Source: Saposhnikovia divaricata (lineage: Eukaryota; Streptophyta; Magnoliopsida; Apiales; Apiaceae). From it: DNA of 64,000 nt. Made by a program: the position numbers and the translations under genes. Below the pieces are notes generated by a model. The model searched no databases. It was not told where the DNA came from and was given only the letters and a program-made list of their open reading frames with translations. The stretch is taken from the NCBI GenBank assembly GCA_036435485.1, contig CM071599.1:204699178-204763177 (forward strand), in the 5' to 3' direction. Shown piece by piece: positions 1 to 10,128 of this stretch (the first letter of the stretch is position 1; each line of letters begins with the position of its first letter).

Positions 1-126
1 CTGATCAAAGTTGTGCCAGTATTTGGTCTTCATTATATACATGGATTGTTGTTGCATGCACCGTACTGCAATCTGCAGCCTCTTGACTGCCTAGATTAAT
101 TATATTAAACACATTTTATATATAAT

Positions 127-319
127 GAGAAAAAGGACCCTGAGATATATCTCAGGGAACTTTTCCTAAGATACATACAAAATAACCTTTAAAATTTGCT
201 GGGCCCACAGGGCTAATTAAAAATCTTTGAATTTACTAAAACGCCCACCCCATTTTTAGATATAAAAATTAGGTATCTTAGGGAACTTACCTGAGATATA
301 TCTCAGGCTCCCTACTCTC
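127..319 (-). mobile_element. Mutator-type MITE, copy A
   Basis: A 193-bp element with terminal inverted repeats, starting GAGAAAAAGGACCCTGAGAT and ending in the complement of GAGAGTAGGGAGCC. Each end also carries the palindrome CTGAGATATATCTCAG. Two other copies lie at 7771-7966 and 52930-53153 in the opposite orientation. The flanks are AT-repeat DNA, so the target duplication is blurred here, but the other copies show 9 bp, the Mutator size. No coding capacity. Confidence 0.75.
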
Positions 320-366
320 ATATAATATATATATATATATATATCTGTGTGTGTGTGTGTGTGTGT
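320..366. repeat. (AT)n-(GT)n microsatellite
   Basis: An AT dinucleotide run followed by a GT run directly abuts MITE copy A. The matching place in the right repeat copy (about 6984-7400) holds TA runs interrupted by a foldback MITE. Confidence 0.9.
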
Positions 367-1459
367 AGGGATTGTTATAGTACGCGGAATCCGAATGGTT
401 GGATCTAGAATTTGTTGTGAAAAGTTTCTTATTTGCACAATTTTAAACAATGATTTATAAAAAGCAAATAATGCTCTTACGTTAGAGTTTCTATGTGCAT
501 TCCGATGTTTGTATTCTCATCAATGTTAAACTTTAGGCATCCGTTAATTTATATTTTTTCCTTAAAATTTTAAGCAGTACATAAAGTTGAAATAGGAAAT
601 AAAAGTTGATATTATACACAGATTACTGCTTAAAATTGAGTATAAATCTTCATTTATTCATTTATTACATACATAAATTTTCTTTTGAAACCAGCATACA
701 TAATTATATAAATAATATATAATTTTCAAATCGTATAAGATTCAAAATCCTTGCGTAGCATTTTATACTATGACTTTAAAAAATTACGTTTTTGCTAAAT
801 ATGTTATCTTTATATTGCATTTAAAGTTGGATTTATGTTTTAATTTGAATTATTTTTTTATGTGTAGTGTTCATATGTTGATCATTCTTTTGTCTTATCA
901 TTTTTTAAAAAAGTAGAATTTAACATGATATTGACCATGATTTCCAAAAGATTAATGAAATTTAACATGGCAGGTTACGGTGGACTCGATTGTAGAAGGG
1001 GTTGATGGTAGTAGCCCTTTTGTTGGCACCATACTGTATGTGGCTGGGAATTTAGCTTGCTAGTATTTCATGCATTGAGAGATGCCAAGGATAAGGGTGA
1101 ACAATTAAGTAGGTTGCCTTCAACCCATTTTGTGAACTCGATTTGCATGTTGGAGGAGGCAAATTTTTTCTTGTTGTGGAAAGGTTCGTGAAGCTTGTGC
1201 CTGATAGTAGCAATGTCATTGATATGGTCAGGTAATAATTTTAATTTATTATTCCTAATTTGATATCTTACTTTGTTTGTTCGTTATTATTTTCTATTAT
1301 TTAGGAGAATATAAGATGTAGTTAGACATATCTACGACTTTTGTGGTTGGGGATCTCTTCTTTTCTATTAACATTTCCTTTGTTAATTATCAAACTAGCT
1401 TCATTACCCGTGCAAGGCACGGGGATATTCTAGCTTTATTGCGAGATTTGTTTTTTAAT

Positions 1460-2010
1460 AGTTGTGACCATGAATGTTCTTCAATTTGTTGTAATGTAGC
1501 CTAAATATAGATTAACTTACTCTGTACTCTCACTTTCTAACAGGTTTTGTCCAAAAAATTCTAATATACAATCAATTAGTCATATAGTTCAATGATTTCA
1601 GTTATAAATTTAAATTCATTATATTTAGAACTGAGAGATCACAGTTTTGATTCTGGACAATGTGAAGATTAACTAATGTTTTCATAGCATTTGATTTTAG
1701 GGGGGGTAGAGTAAAATCATATAAAATTGGAAGGCATAAGTGAGAAATGATATTAAATAAAATGTGGAATATTGCGATATTTTGACTTTTAGTAGTTTAA
1801 CTTTGTGGTCGTGAACACCTTTCAATTTGTAGTGTTGCCTAAATATAGCTTAGCAAACTCTCTTCTCGAGAGCTTCATTTTCAACATGATATGTCTAAGA
1901 TTTATAATATCTACTAAGATAGTCATTTAATTCAATGTTTTCAGTTGTGAATTTAAATTCACTTTATTCAAAATTGAGAATTTAGATCTGATTAACCGCT
2001 ATGAACTTTT
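1460..2010. repeat. Diverged tandem repeat in Helitron body, about 335 bp unit
   Basis: The segment from about 1460 to 1690 recurs in diverged form from about 1800 to 2010. Shared blocks include GCCTAAATATAG and GAATTTAAATTCA-like text. Confidence 0.6.
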
Positions 2011-2079
2011 ATATAGTATATTTTACTACAGATAAGACTAATATTTTAAATACTATTATAATACTAATATATATATATA

Positions 2080-2700
2080 TATATATATGTTTATTATTCT
2101 TGTTATTCCCACGCTTAATCTCTAATCGTGAACACAATCGATTAGTTATGGTTCTCAAATTTTATGAGTTATTCTATACGGTTATTATTCATATATTGGC
2201 GTAATTATATATTAATTTACAAAAAGAATTTTAATCTAAATATATGCACCAATATAAATGATTAATTGCGAAAATTAATGGCTATTATTAGTTTGCTGTA
2301 ATTAATTACGTAATATTTAAGTAGATATTAAATAAACATATTGAATATAAGATTGTTAAATGATGTATATTAAATATATGAAGGGCTAAAATAGTAATTT
2401 TACAAAGAATAAAATGTGATATGTTGTGGTATTATATATATAACAGATAGTTACGACTAATTTATCAAATAATTTTATTACTAAAATAAATCTGATTATT
2501 ATTCTCGCTAATTCCTGATTTTCTACTTATATTCTTAATCGAGAACCCAATAAGTTAGTCCCTATTCTCAAATTTTATGAGTATTTGTATAATTATTATT
2601 CATATTTTAGTATACTCATATACTAATTTATCAAAAAACTTTAATCTAAATATATGCACCCATATAGACTATAAATTGCAAAATTTAATGTGTCGCATTT
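2080..2700. repeat. Second diverged repeat pair in Helitron body, about 430 bp apart
   Basis: The segment from 2080 to 2280 and the segment from 2500 to 2690 share blocks such as TTCTCAAATTTTATGAGT and AATCTAAATATATGCACC. No coding is seen. Confidence 0.6.
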
Positions 2701-2902
2701 TTTCTCAAATGATGTTTAGTTTGTTCCAAGATTTTTATTTAGGTAATAAATTTTGGGTGAGCCTTTTAATTAAATTTTCTCAAACAAAAAATTCCGCAAT
2801 TACTTAAAATCAAGTAATTTATTGTATTTGATATTGCTGAATAATCAGTACTTGGAGTAAGACACAAGAGTTAAGAAAATATGTGAAATTTTAAGCATTT
2901 AT

Positions 2903-3155
2903 ATGAAATAAAATAACAAGTTATTAATAGAGTAGATATGTAAATTGATGTATATACAGAGACATAATTAACAAAATCAATAAAGAAAAGCATGAAAAGT
3001 GAAACATTTATTACATCTTGAATAAAAATATGAAATAAAATAACAAGTTATTAATAGGGTAGACATGTAAATTGATGTATATACAGAGACATAAATTAAC
3101 AAAATCAATAAAAAATTACATGAGAAGTGAAACATTCATTACATCTTGAATAAAA
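2903..3155. repeat. Recent tandem duplication, about 125 bp unit
   Basis: Two near-identical units lie side by side and share ATGAAATAAAATAACAAGTT and TGATGTATATACAGAGACAT. They are much less diverged than the other Helitron repeats, so this duplication is younger. Confidence 0.85.
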
Positions 3156-5652
3156 AAAATCAAAATGAAAAAAAACACTTATGGATATAAATAATGAATT
3201 CTACTATTTAACCAAATACATGTGTAGCTCAATGGTTATAGTGGACAACTTAATGACATTTGAATGGTTATAGTGAACAACTTAATGACATTTGAATTTG
3301 AATTGATATGTCATGGGTTCAATGCTCAGCAATGCTTAAGTATTCTAAGTTTTTTTTATAACATATCATTATAAGGGGCATAAACGTAAATTATATTGAA
3401 TAAAATGTGACATGTTGTGGTATTATATATATAATAGATAGATTAAGATCATTATATCACTCTCAATATATTGAAGCCCCATATAGTATGTAGATAGGGT
3501 ATGAATGTACTATTTTAATTCACTAATTCTCTTGTTGACTATTGTGCTTTGTATTATTAAATGTTAAAGTATATACAGTACTTTATTTAAAATTGTAATC
3601 ATTAGAACAATTGATTTTTTATTTTCAGAGACATTATGGATACGGTAGTTGCACTTGATTTGGCATTTAAAGTTCACGCAAATTTGACATTTGATGATCT
3701 TGGTATGGTTGGCGGACGTGTGAAATCAATTGCCACACCATTACCCCTATTCCGGACTTGGACATTGTTGATGCTGAAGTTGAACAAGTTTATACAATTG
3801 TGCGCAATTTAATGCTCCGGTGCAAACTAATTGAGGACAACACTACCATATTGTGGACTTTTGAAAATATTGAAGCAGAATCATTTATTGTTGTTCTTAA
3901 GCAAACATACACATTGTAAGATATTTTATTATGAATTTATTAGATAATCTAATATATTATATATTTGAGACCCATTATCTGTATATGATATGTTTTCCAC
4001 ATACTAATAATTTTTGGATATGCCTACATTTTTACATGTTCCAATGATTTTACTTTAAGCAGGGTAGACTTGGCTAGCTTACGTCTCTATCCTTTAGTGT
4101 CAACTGACGAAAAGAATTTTACATATCATGGTTCTGCAATGACAACCATGGCTGTTACAGATTGGCATTTCAATCATAGAAGGGCATATCTTCAGAACCA
4201 CAAGCAGAGCGTCTGAACTATGATTGGAAGTCGAGACTGAATATTGCGGAAGGAGACCAAAACACCAGACTGGAAGAAGTTCTAACTTACGAGAACAATA
4301 TCAGTAGATATCGTGAATGTGTTTTCGACTTGCAAATCTTTATAAGAATTTTTTTTCAACATCCAAACAATGTAAGTTGCATTGTATATAAGTTGAACCG
4401 TTTGATATGTGTGTGTTTGTCGTAAGATAGTATTACTTATTAGTAAATAAATTTGGTTCTATAATTTTTGCAATTAATCGTGATGTCGAAACCTGAGACT
4501 GGACTATTTGTTCTACACATTTAGGAGGTTACTCTAGTCCGTTCTTTCAGTGGAGCTGATTAAATGCACAACCTCTGTAAGCGTCTTTTTTCTGGCTTCC
4601 TAATCGATCTTCACGATTATATGCATGTCACCGCACTCAATGACCATTTAAGATATTTATAATTTTTGTTGCAAATATTTAGTAATTGAGAGAAAGTGTT
4701 TATGTTATATATTTGATTTATTTTGGTTGTATATTTTTTAGCAAGACGGAAACCATGCTGGAATCGTTCGTAAACGCTCAGTTATCTATAAAATTCTATG
4801 AACAACTCTACATTGATCCGCTGCTAAAAACATTCAAGATCATAACATTTTTTCTTGGTATGTTCTATTTATGATTTTATATATAGTTTTTACGTTGTGA
4901 ATAATTTATGTAATTAGTATGTTTAATAAGAGTAGCAAAGGTGAGAAAGGAATCCATGGGTGCCTGGTATAAGTTACTATGGAGGACAAGATTTAATATT
5001 TTGATAAAGATTCAGGTGAGATGATACTATCCTATGGTTACAAGGCCTTTTTTTTATTCATTGTTCTATGTCAGTTCTGATTTCATGGTCAGGAATTTCA
5101 CTAAGGGAATAAAAAGAAATGTTAATAGATAACAGAATATAACCCCTCCATAATACTATTAATAATAACACTAATATTTTCTGTCAATTTAATTCAACAG
5201 ACTATCGAAGATTTGAAAAATGATAATGATTTGAAACTTCTTGATGATGTAGCAAGTGCTCACCAGTCTCATATAACTATGCTATTACGGTAACTTTCCA
5301 TGAAATTTTTTTTTCCTTATACTTATTGTTTTCACATATTATTTTCAGACTATTGTATAAATACCTGATGTGGTACTTCAGGAATGTAATGATGGCTATG
5401 AATTTTTAGAGGAAGCTTGATAAAGGAGATGATACATTGATTGTTGCTTTGTCCTCTTTGAAGTTTTTGGATTTACCAAAACATGAAGAAACTCAAATGA
5501 AAAAGAAAATCACGAATTTGCCTGACCGCTCTATTGTTATAAGAATTTTAGGGGCTGATGCGATGACTCACTCGGCAAGAATGGAGATTGGTAGACGCGT
5601 GCACGAACAATATATATCTTCGAATTTGCAAGAGTTTTTTAAAAGGAATTGA

Positions 5653-6867
5653 ACGAGCTTGGGGCACTTTGTTGTATAAGTTTGGTCTAGCAGTTAGGAA
5701 CTTTAGCATAATGGGTATTTTTAACCTCGAACAATTGATTGTTACTTTGTTGTGGTAATGATTGCAAAAGGTTTTGCGTATGACATCAAAGTTGAGAACA
5801 TTGACAAAATAGGTATTTCTTTTACCTTGAACAATTGATTGTTGTTTTGGTACTGTGTAATTATTGCAGAATTTGTTCGTTTGTTTTTATTTCCTCCTTA
5901 ATTGATAATCTTTCAGAGTAATGATGCAACAAAGTTCATATATTAACCAACCTTCTATTGTCTTGATCCGAAGGGAGTTAGTGTTGAAACCCCATTGCCT
6001 ATATTTTCTGCACCGTGGTTAGAAAGTGCTTGGATACCAAATTACCGCAGTATATGATTTAGTAAAATTGAATTACAATAGTATATCTGTTTCTCGACCC
6101 ACGAGTGTGACTCGTAGGCCAGTTTCGGTCTAATCCTAGTTCAGCTAGACTCCTGCAAAAAATACTGATTGATTTTGACTAGCTGATCATAAATTTTTTT
6201 AATTTTGAATAGCTAACTACAAAAGGTATAGGTTCAGTATTAAATACTGGTTGGACCATTTATATTATGGTTCACATATGATTGATAAACAGATGGATTC
6301 TCAACTAGCATCTTCAAACTGATTGCATTTAAGTAACTATTACTTACTCGTCCAATACGCATATCATTTCAAACTTAATAACTATAGTATAATATGGTCC
6401 GTTTATTATGAGCGATATAATATGCCATAACATTTGTTTGTTATATGGACTTGACCCCATTATTGCTGACTAAATTCGATCTTTTTCATGTACATTAGAT
6501 AAAAATAATCTCCAAAAAGAAAGTGTAAGTTACAAATATATCTTAAACTGGGTCTGGTGTAGAATCCAGCATTAATGCTAGTACCTCCACCTAAGATCCT
6601 AGGTCTTATATTAAAAACACCTTCTATTGATTACGAACTGACTCGGATGGGATTATGAAGGAGCTGAGAGTAGTAATTGAGAGACATCTACTGACTCGAC
6701 TAACTAAGTTACGAAACTCGAACCGCAATCTGTAAATATATGTATGCTCTTTTAACATATAGTTCTGTTAACAATCTAAACTCGAGTATTTACATCTTAT
6801 GTAAAGTGCTTGCGGAGTAGGTAATTAGTCAAACATTTACATGATTTATATTTCAATATTTTAATAC
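5653..6867. other. Intergenic DNA, nothing recognised
   Basis: This stretch is AT-rich, with no open frame, element termini or RNA gene that I can support. A phrase close to TTGAACAATTGATTGTT occurs near 5729 and again near 5829, which is a minor local repeat. Confidence 0.5.
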
Positions 6868-6982
6868 TGATCAAATTAAAGTTGTGCCAGTATTTGGTCT
6901 TCATTGTATACATGGATTGTTGTTGAATGCACCGTACTGCAGTCTGCAGCCTCTTGACTGCCTAGATTAATTATATTAAACA

Positions 6983-7018
<36 letters not shown>

Positions 7019-7022
<4 letters not shown>

Positions 7023-7381
7023 TTGCACTCCATAACAAACACCTTATATAACAAACAATAAAGAACACCTCATACCTAATCTAATCTAAGAGCTCCGTCA
7101 TAGCACCCAATACAAAAAGTTGTTATTTTTTTACCCTCTATCAAGGCAGCAAAAAAAATTGAAAATTTATTGTTCATTGATGACATCATGATGACGTCAT
7201 CAGTGACGTCTGATGACGTCATCAGTGAACAGTAATTTTTCAATTTTGTTTCCTGGCTTGATAGAGGGTAAAAAAATAACAACTTTTTGTATTGGGTGCC
7301 CCTGTCGGGGCCAATGGATCTAATAGATCTAAGGTGTTCTTTATTGTTTGTTATATAAGAGTATTCTGTATGGAGCAAACG

Positions 7382-7383
<2 letters not shown>
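7019..7383. mobile_element. Foldback MITE in a TA microsatellite (Micron-like)
   Basis: The ends are inverted repeats sharing TTATATAACAAACAATAAAG. A second pair of arms shares AACAACTTTTTGTA and CTTGATAGAGGGTAAAAAAA, so nearly the whole 365 bp can fold into one hairpin. The centre (about 7180-7225) holds TGATGACGTCATCA twice. Both flanks are long TA runs, as in Micron-type elements that insert into TA microsatellites. The empty counterpart at 320-366 is an AT/GT microsatellite. No coding. Confidence 0.7.
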
Positions 7384-7420
<37 letters not shown>

Positions 7421-7770
7421 AGTGTTATAGTACGCGGAATCTGAATGGTTGGATCTAGAATTTGTTGAGAAAAGTTTCCTATTGGCACAATTTTAAACAA
7501 TGATTTAAAAAAAAAAGAACAAATAATGCCCTTACTTTAGAGTTTCTATGTGCATTCCGATGTTTGTATTCTCATCAATGTTAAACTTTAGGCATCCGTT
7601 AATTTATAATTTTTCCTTAAAATTTTAAGCAGTACATAAAGTACAAATAGGAAATAAAAGTTGATATTATACATAGATTACTACTGAAAAATTGAGTATA
7701 AATCTTCATTTATTCATTTATTACATACATAAATTTTCTTTTGAAACCAACATACATAATTATATAAATA

Positions 7771-7966
7771 GAGAATAGGGAGCCTGAGATACATCTCAGA
7801 TGAGTTCCCTGAGATACACAAATTTTGTATGCAAACATGAAGGGCATTTTTGTAAAATCATGATTCATTTAAACTTTTATTAATTAGCCATGCAGGCCCA
7901 ATAAATTTAAAACTTATTTTTTTAAGTATCTTAGGAAACTTCCCTGAATCTCAGGATCCTTTTCTC
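7771..7966 (+). mobile_element. Mutator-type MITE, copy B
   Basis: This 196-bp element starts GAGAATAGGGAGCCTGAGAT and ends with GATCCTTTTCTC. It has a perfect 9-bp target duplication, ATATAAATA, at 7762-7770 and 7967-7975. The 9-bp duplication is the Mutator hallmark and types the family. Confidence 0.85.
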
Positions 7967-8680
7967 ATATAAATAATATATAATTTTCAAATCGTATATG
8001 ATTCAAAATCCTTTCGTAGCATTTTATACTATGACTTAAAAAAACCACGTTTTTGCTAAATATGTTATCTTTATATTGCATTTAAAGTTGGATTTATGTT
8101 TTAATTTGAATTATGTTTTTATGCGTAGTGGTCATATGTTGATTATTATATGTTTGTCTAATACATTTCAGGATTGATAGATATTTATTATTAATTTTTA
8201 ATGTTCTATGCTTCTTGTACGTATTTGGATGTTAGTGTGTAGTTCTACAACTTAAAAGCCTTTGCTTCACCATTTTAGATTTCAATAGATTTTAATATAT
8301 GTTAGATCCAAAGATATTGTAAAGGAGGGTTGAATACAATCTATACCGTTTATCGAAATTTGTCCGTTCGATTTAAATTGAGTTTAGACAAATTTGTGCC
8401 GAAGTAATTAAAATAAAGTTCAAGTTAAATATAACTGTATATTAAACTTGAGGGTTGTTACAAATTCAGTAAAGAGTTATATCAAGTTAATAAAAACAAA
8501 TTAGAAAATTTGACATGAACTTTTCTTAATTTATTTGTAAAAATCAAGATATAAACTAAGAGTAGAAACTCGTTAGTAGTACAAGAACGATAAATAATTA
8601 AGTTCCAACGGATACAATATTACAAACAAGGATATTGAGAATTTATGGTGAATTAAAAGCTATGGCAGGTTCTTGAATAA

Positions 8681-8704
8681 GAGAGAGAGAGAGAGAGAGA
8701 GAGA
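8681..8704. repeat. (GA)12 microsatellite
   Basis: A perfect GA dinucleotide run. Confidence 0.95.
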
Positions 8705-8774
8705 TGGCTGTTGTTCTTGTAAAATAAATATTATGTTGAGTGATCTTTTCTTCAGCCGCTAGAGATGATATTTA

Positions 8775-9035
8775 TGTTGGTTAACCTATGAAGTCCCTGT
8801 CTATCTCCAATCAATTTATCCTCGAAAGACCTTCCATAAGACCTTTAATCCTTTGATAAGACCGTTGAGAAATGGCCAATTCCTTCGGTAAGACATTCAA
8901 ACAAGCTGGTAAGACCTTTGACTGAACTAGTAAGACTTTCGGTAAGACTTTTGCCTTGAACCAGTAAGATTTTCGGTAATATACCTTGACTGAGCCACCA
9001 AGACATTCGGTAAGACCTTTGTAAAAAGGTCTTAT
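8775..9035. repeat. Degenerate minisatellite with a GGTAAGAC core
   Basis: About ten diverged units contain GGTAAGAC, AGTAAGAC or ATAAGACC followed by TTT or ATT. They end with a small inverted copy, CCTTTGTAAAAAGG followed by TCTTATC. No open frame crosses it. Confidence 0.7.
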
Positions 9036-9406
9036 CAGGCTATTTTGAAATTAATCATTTAACTGATTAATTAGAAAAAGCAATTAACTAATTTTTCTTT
9101 TACAAAATAATTTTGAAATAATTAATCTAATAATTAACTTAATGAATAAATTAATTCAAAATGAATTAATTTATTAATTAAATTAACTACATAACATAAT
9201 TAATTATAAGAGAATTAAAATGAATCCTTTAATAACCAATTCCTTTCTATATACCACTGAAAATAACAAAGACGTTCCACTGGATTATTTGTTGACGTTC
9301 GATGTATTGTCTGGTTCATGAACGACTAACTCCAATGGCTGTTCTTTATTCTTGACTCTAAGTTTTGGTACTTTGTCTTGTCTTATCTCCCTTGAACTCT
9401 TCTTTA

Positions 9407-9560
9407 GAGCCTGTTTGGCTAAGAGGGCTTAAAGGAGAAAGCTCCTTTAAGGAGTTTTTGTAGTGTTTGTGTAACCGGCTTTAAGCCGTGCTTTAAGTTA
9501 AAAAACTGCTTAAAGTCATAAGCTCCATTTAGGTACTTATGACTTATGACTTATGGTTTT
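9407..9560 (+). mobile_element. hAT-like MITE, left part
   Basis: It begins GAGCCTGTTTGGCTAAG, the kind of end seen in plant hAT MITEs, and carries subterminal CTTTAAG/CTTAAAG motifs. The Sirevirus at 9561 splits it. The right part continues at 52303. The last 5 bases here, GTTTT, are the Sirevirus target duplication. Confidence 0.6.
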
Positions 9561-10067
9561 TGTTAAATATAATTGATATGTTTTAATCAGTGTTTAAGTG
9601 TTACAGTGAATTATCAGAGTTTAGCTGGAAGCGGTCAGAGTTTAGTGTAAACTCTAACAGATGGAAGCTCGATAGAGTTTGTCAAACTCTGTCTGGAGGC
9701 AGCGTCTACTGGTCAACAGTGATTGAAGATTTATTATGGAAGCGATATCTTTGAAGATTGGATAGCTATCAAAGAGATCGAGTTGACTTAGGAGACATGT
9801 GACAATCTGTAATTGATATCATTGTATAGCTGATTATTAGGAATATCAATTAGAGATTGTATCGAAGCTGTATATTTTATAAATACAGTTAGGTTAACCC
9901 TAGAAGGGTATCGTGCATCGAATTATCTTTATTGTAACCTAGCAGCTCTTTGTGATAGTTTACATCACGAAGAGGGTTCTTAATACCAGAAGTTTTTAAG
10001 TGCATAAACGTCTTACTTGTTAAACTCTCATACGAATTTGATTATTAATTGTGTATTCGGCCTAACA
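9561..10067 (+). repeat. Sirevirus 5' LTR
   Basis: The LTR begins TGTTAAATATAAT and ends CGGCCTAACA. It differs from the 3' LTR at about 8 positions by eye. It holds several CAGAGTTT/AAACTCTG inverted pairs, one at 9671-9693. Text near 9885 looks like a TATA region (TATTTTATAAATACAG). Confidence 0.95.
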
Positions 10068-10069
10068 AG

Positions 10070-10082
10070 TGGTATCAGAGCC
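10070..10082 (+). promoter_or_regulatory. Primer-binding site, tRNA-iMet type
   Basis: TGGTATCAGAGCC lies 2 bases after the 5' LTR and is complementary to the 3' end of plant initiator tRNA-Met. Confidence 0.9.
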
Positions 10083-10128
10083 AATCTGTTACTTTATTAC
10101 AGGTTAAGATCCAAACACAACAATAATC

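Larger units (their letters stand above)
1..880. repeat. Left copy of a diverged direct repeat
   Basis: Positions 1-117 match 6868-6985 and positions 365-880 match about 7417-8150 at high identity, including short motifs such as TAGTACGCGGAATC. The match stops near 880 and 8150. It may extend left of the window. No primer-binding site follows position 880, so I do not read the pair as LTRs. A segmental or tandem duplication with a period of about 6.87 kb fits better. Each copy has gained different miniature-element insertions. Confidence 0.75.
1395..3442 (-). mobile_element. Non-autonomous Helitron (in intron 1 of the relic gene)
   Basis: On the minus strand the 3' end is CTAG followed by a host T. 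It is preceded by the hairpin CCCGTGC-loop-GCACGGG at 1407-1423. The 5' end is taken as TCTATCTATTAT at 3442 after a host A, a variant of the canonical plant start TCTATACTATTATA seen at 54604. No RepHel coding is present. The body is built from diverged internal repeats. The 3' end is clear and the 5' end is less certain. Confidence 0.55.
974..5652 (+). pseudogene. Decayed multi-exon gene of unknown identity
   Basis: Seven exon-like blocks lie between GT and AG borders: about 974-1231, 3629-3915, 4063-4371, 4525-4576, 4742-4857, 5201-5289 and 5410-5652. Exon joins 2-3 and 3-4 keep the reading frame. Individual blocks read as ordinary protein, for example IPDLDIVDAEVEQVYTIVRN and LPDRSIVIRILGADAMTHSA, but block 1 needs two frame changes, blocks 2 and 3 one each, and block 4 holds a stop. 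The last block ends at a TGA at 5650. I recognise no domain. Intron 1 contains a Helitron. Introns rule out a processed copy, so this is a genomic relic or a captured gene fragment. What is certain is the exon-intron grammar, not the function. Confidence 0.5.
6868..8150. repeat. Right copy of the diverged direct repeat
   Basis: This is the partner of 1-880. It is longer because it holds a foldback MITE at 7019-7383 and Mutator MITE copy B at 7771-7966. Outside those insertions it aligns almost base for base with the left copy. Confidence 0.75.
8151..9406. other. Intergenic DNA with simple repeats
   Basis: No gene is seen. The stretch includes a GA microsatellite and a run of AAGAC-containing repeats, both listed separately, and very AT-rich DNA around 9050-9200. 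Confidence 0.6.

Noticed and set aside
1..8150. The 1-880 and 6868-8150 blocks as LTRs of one element
   Set aside because: No TG..CA ends, no primer-binding site after the left block, and no retroelement coding between them.
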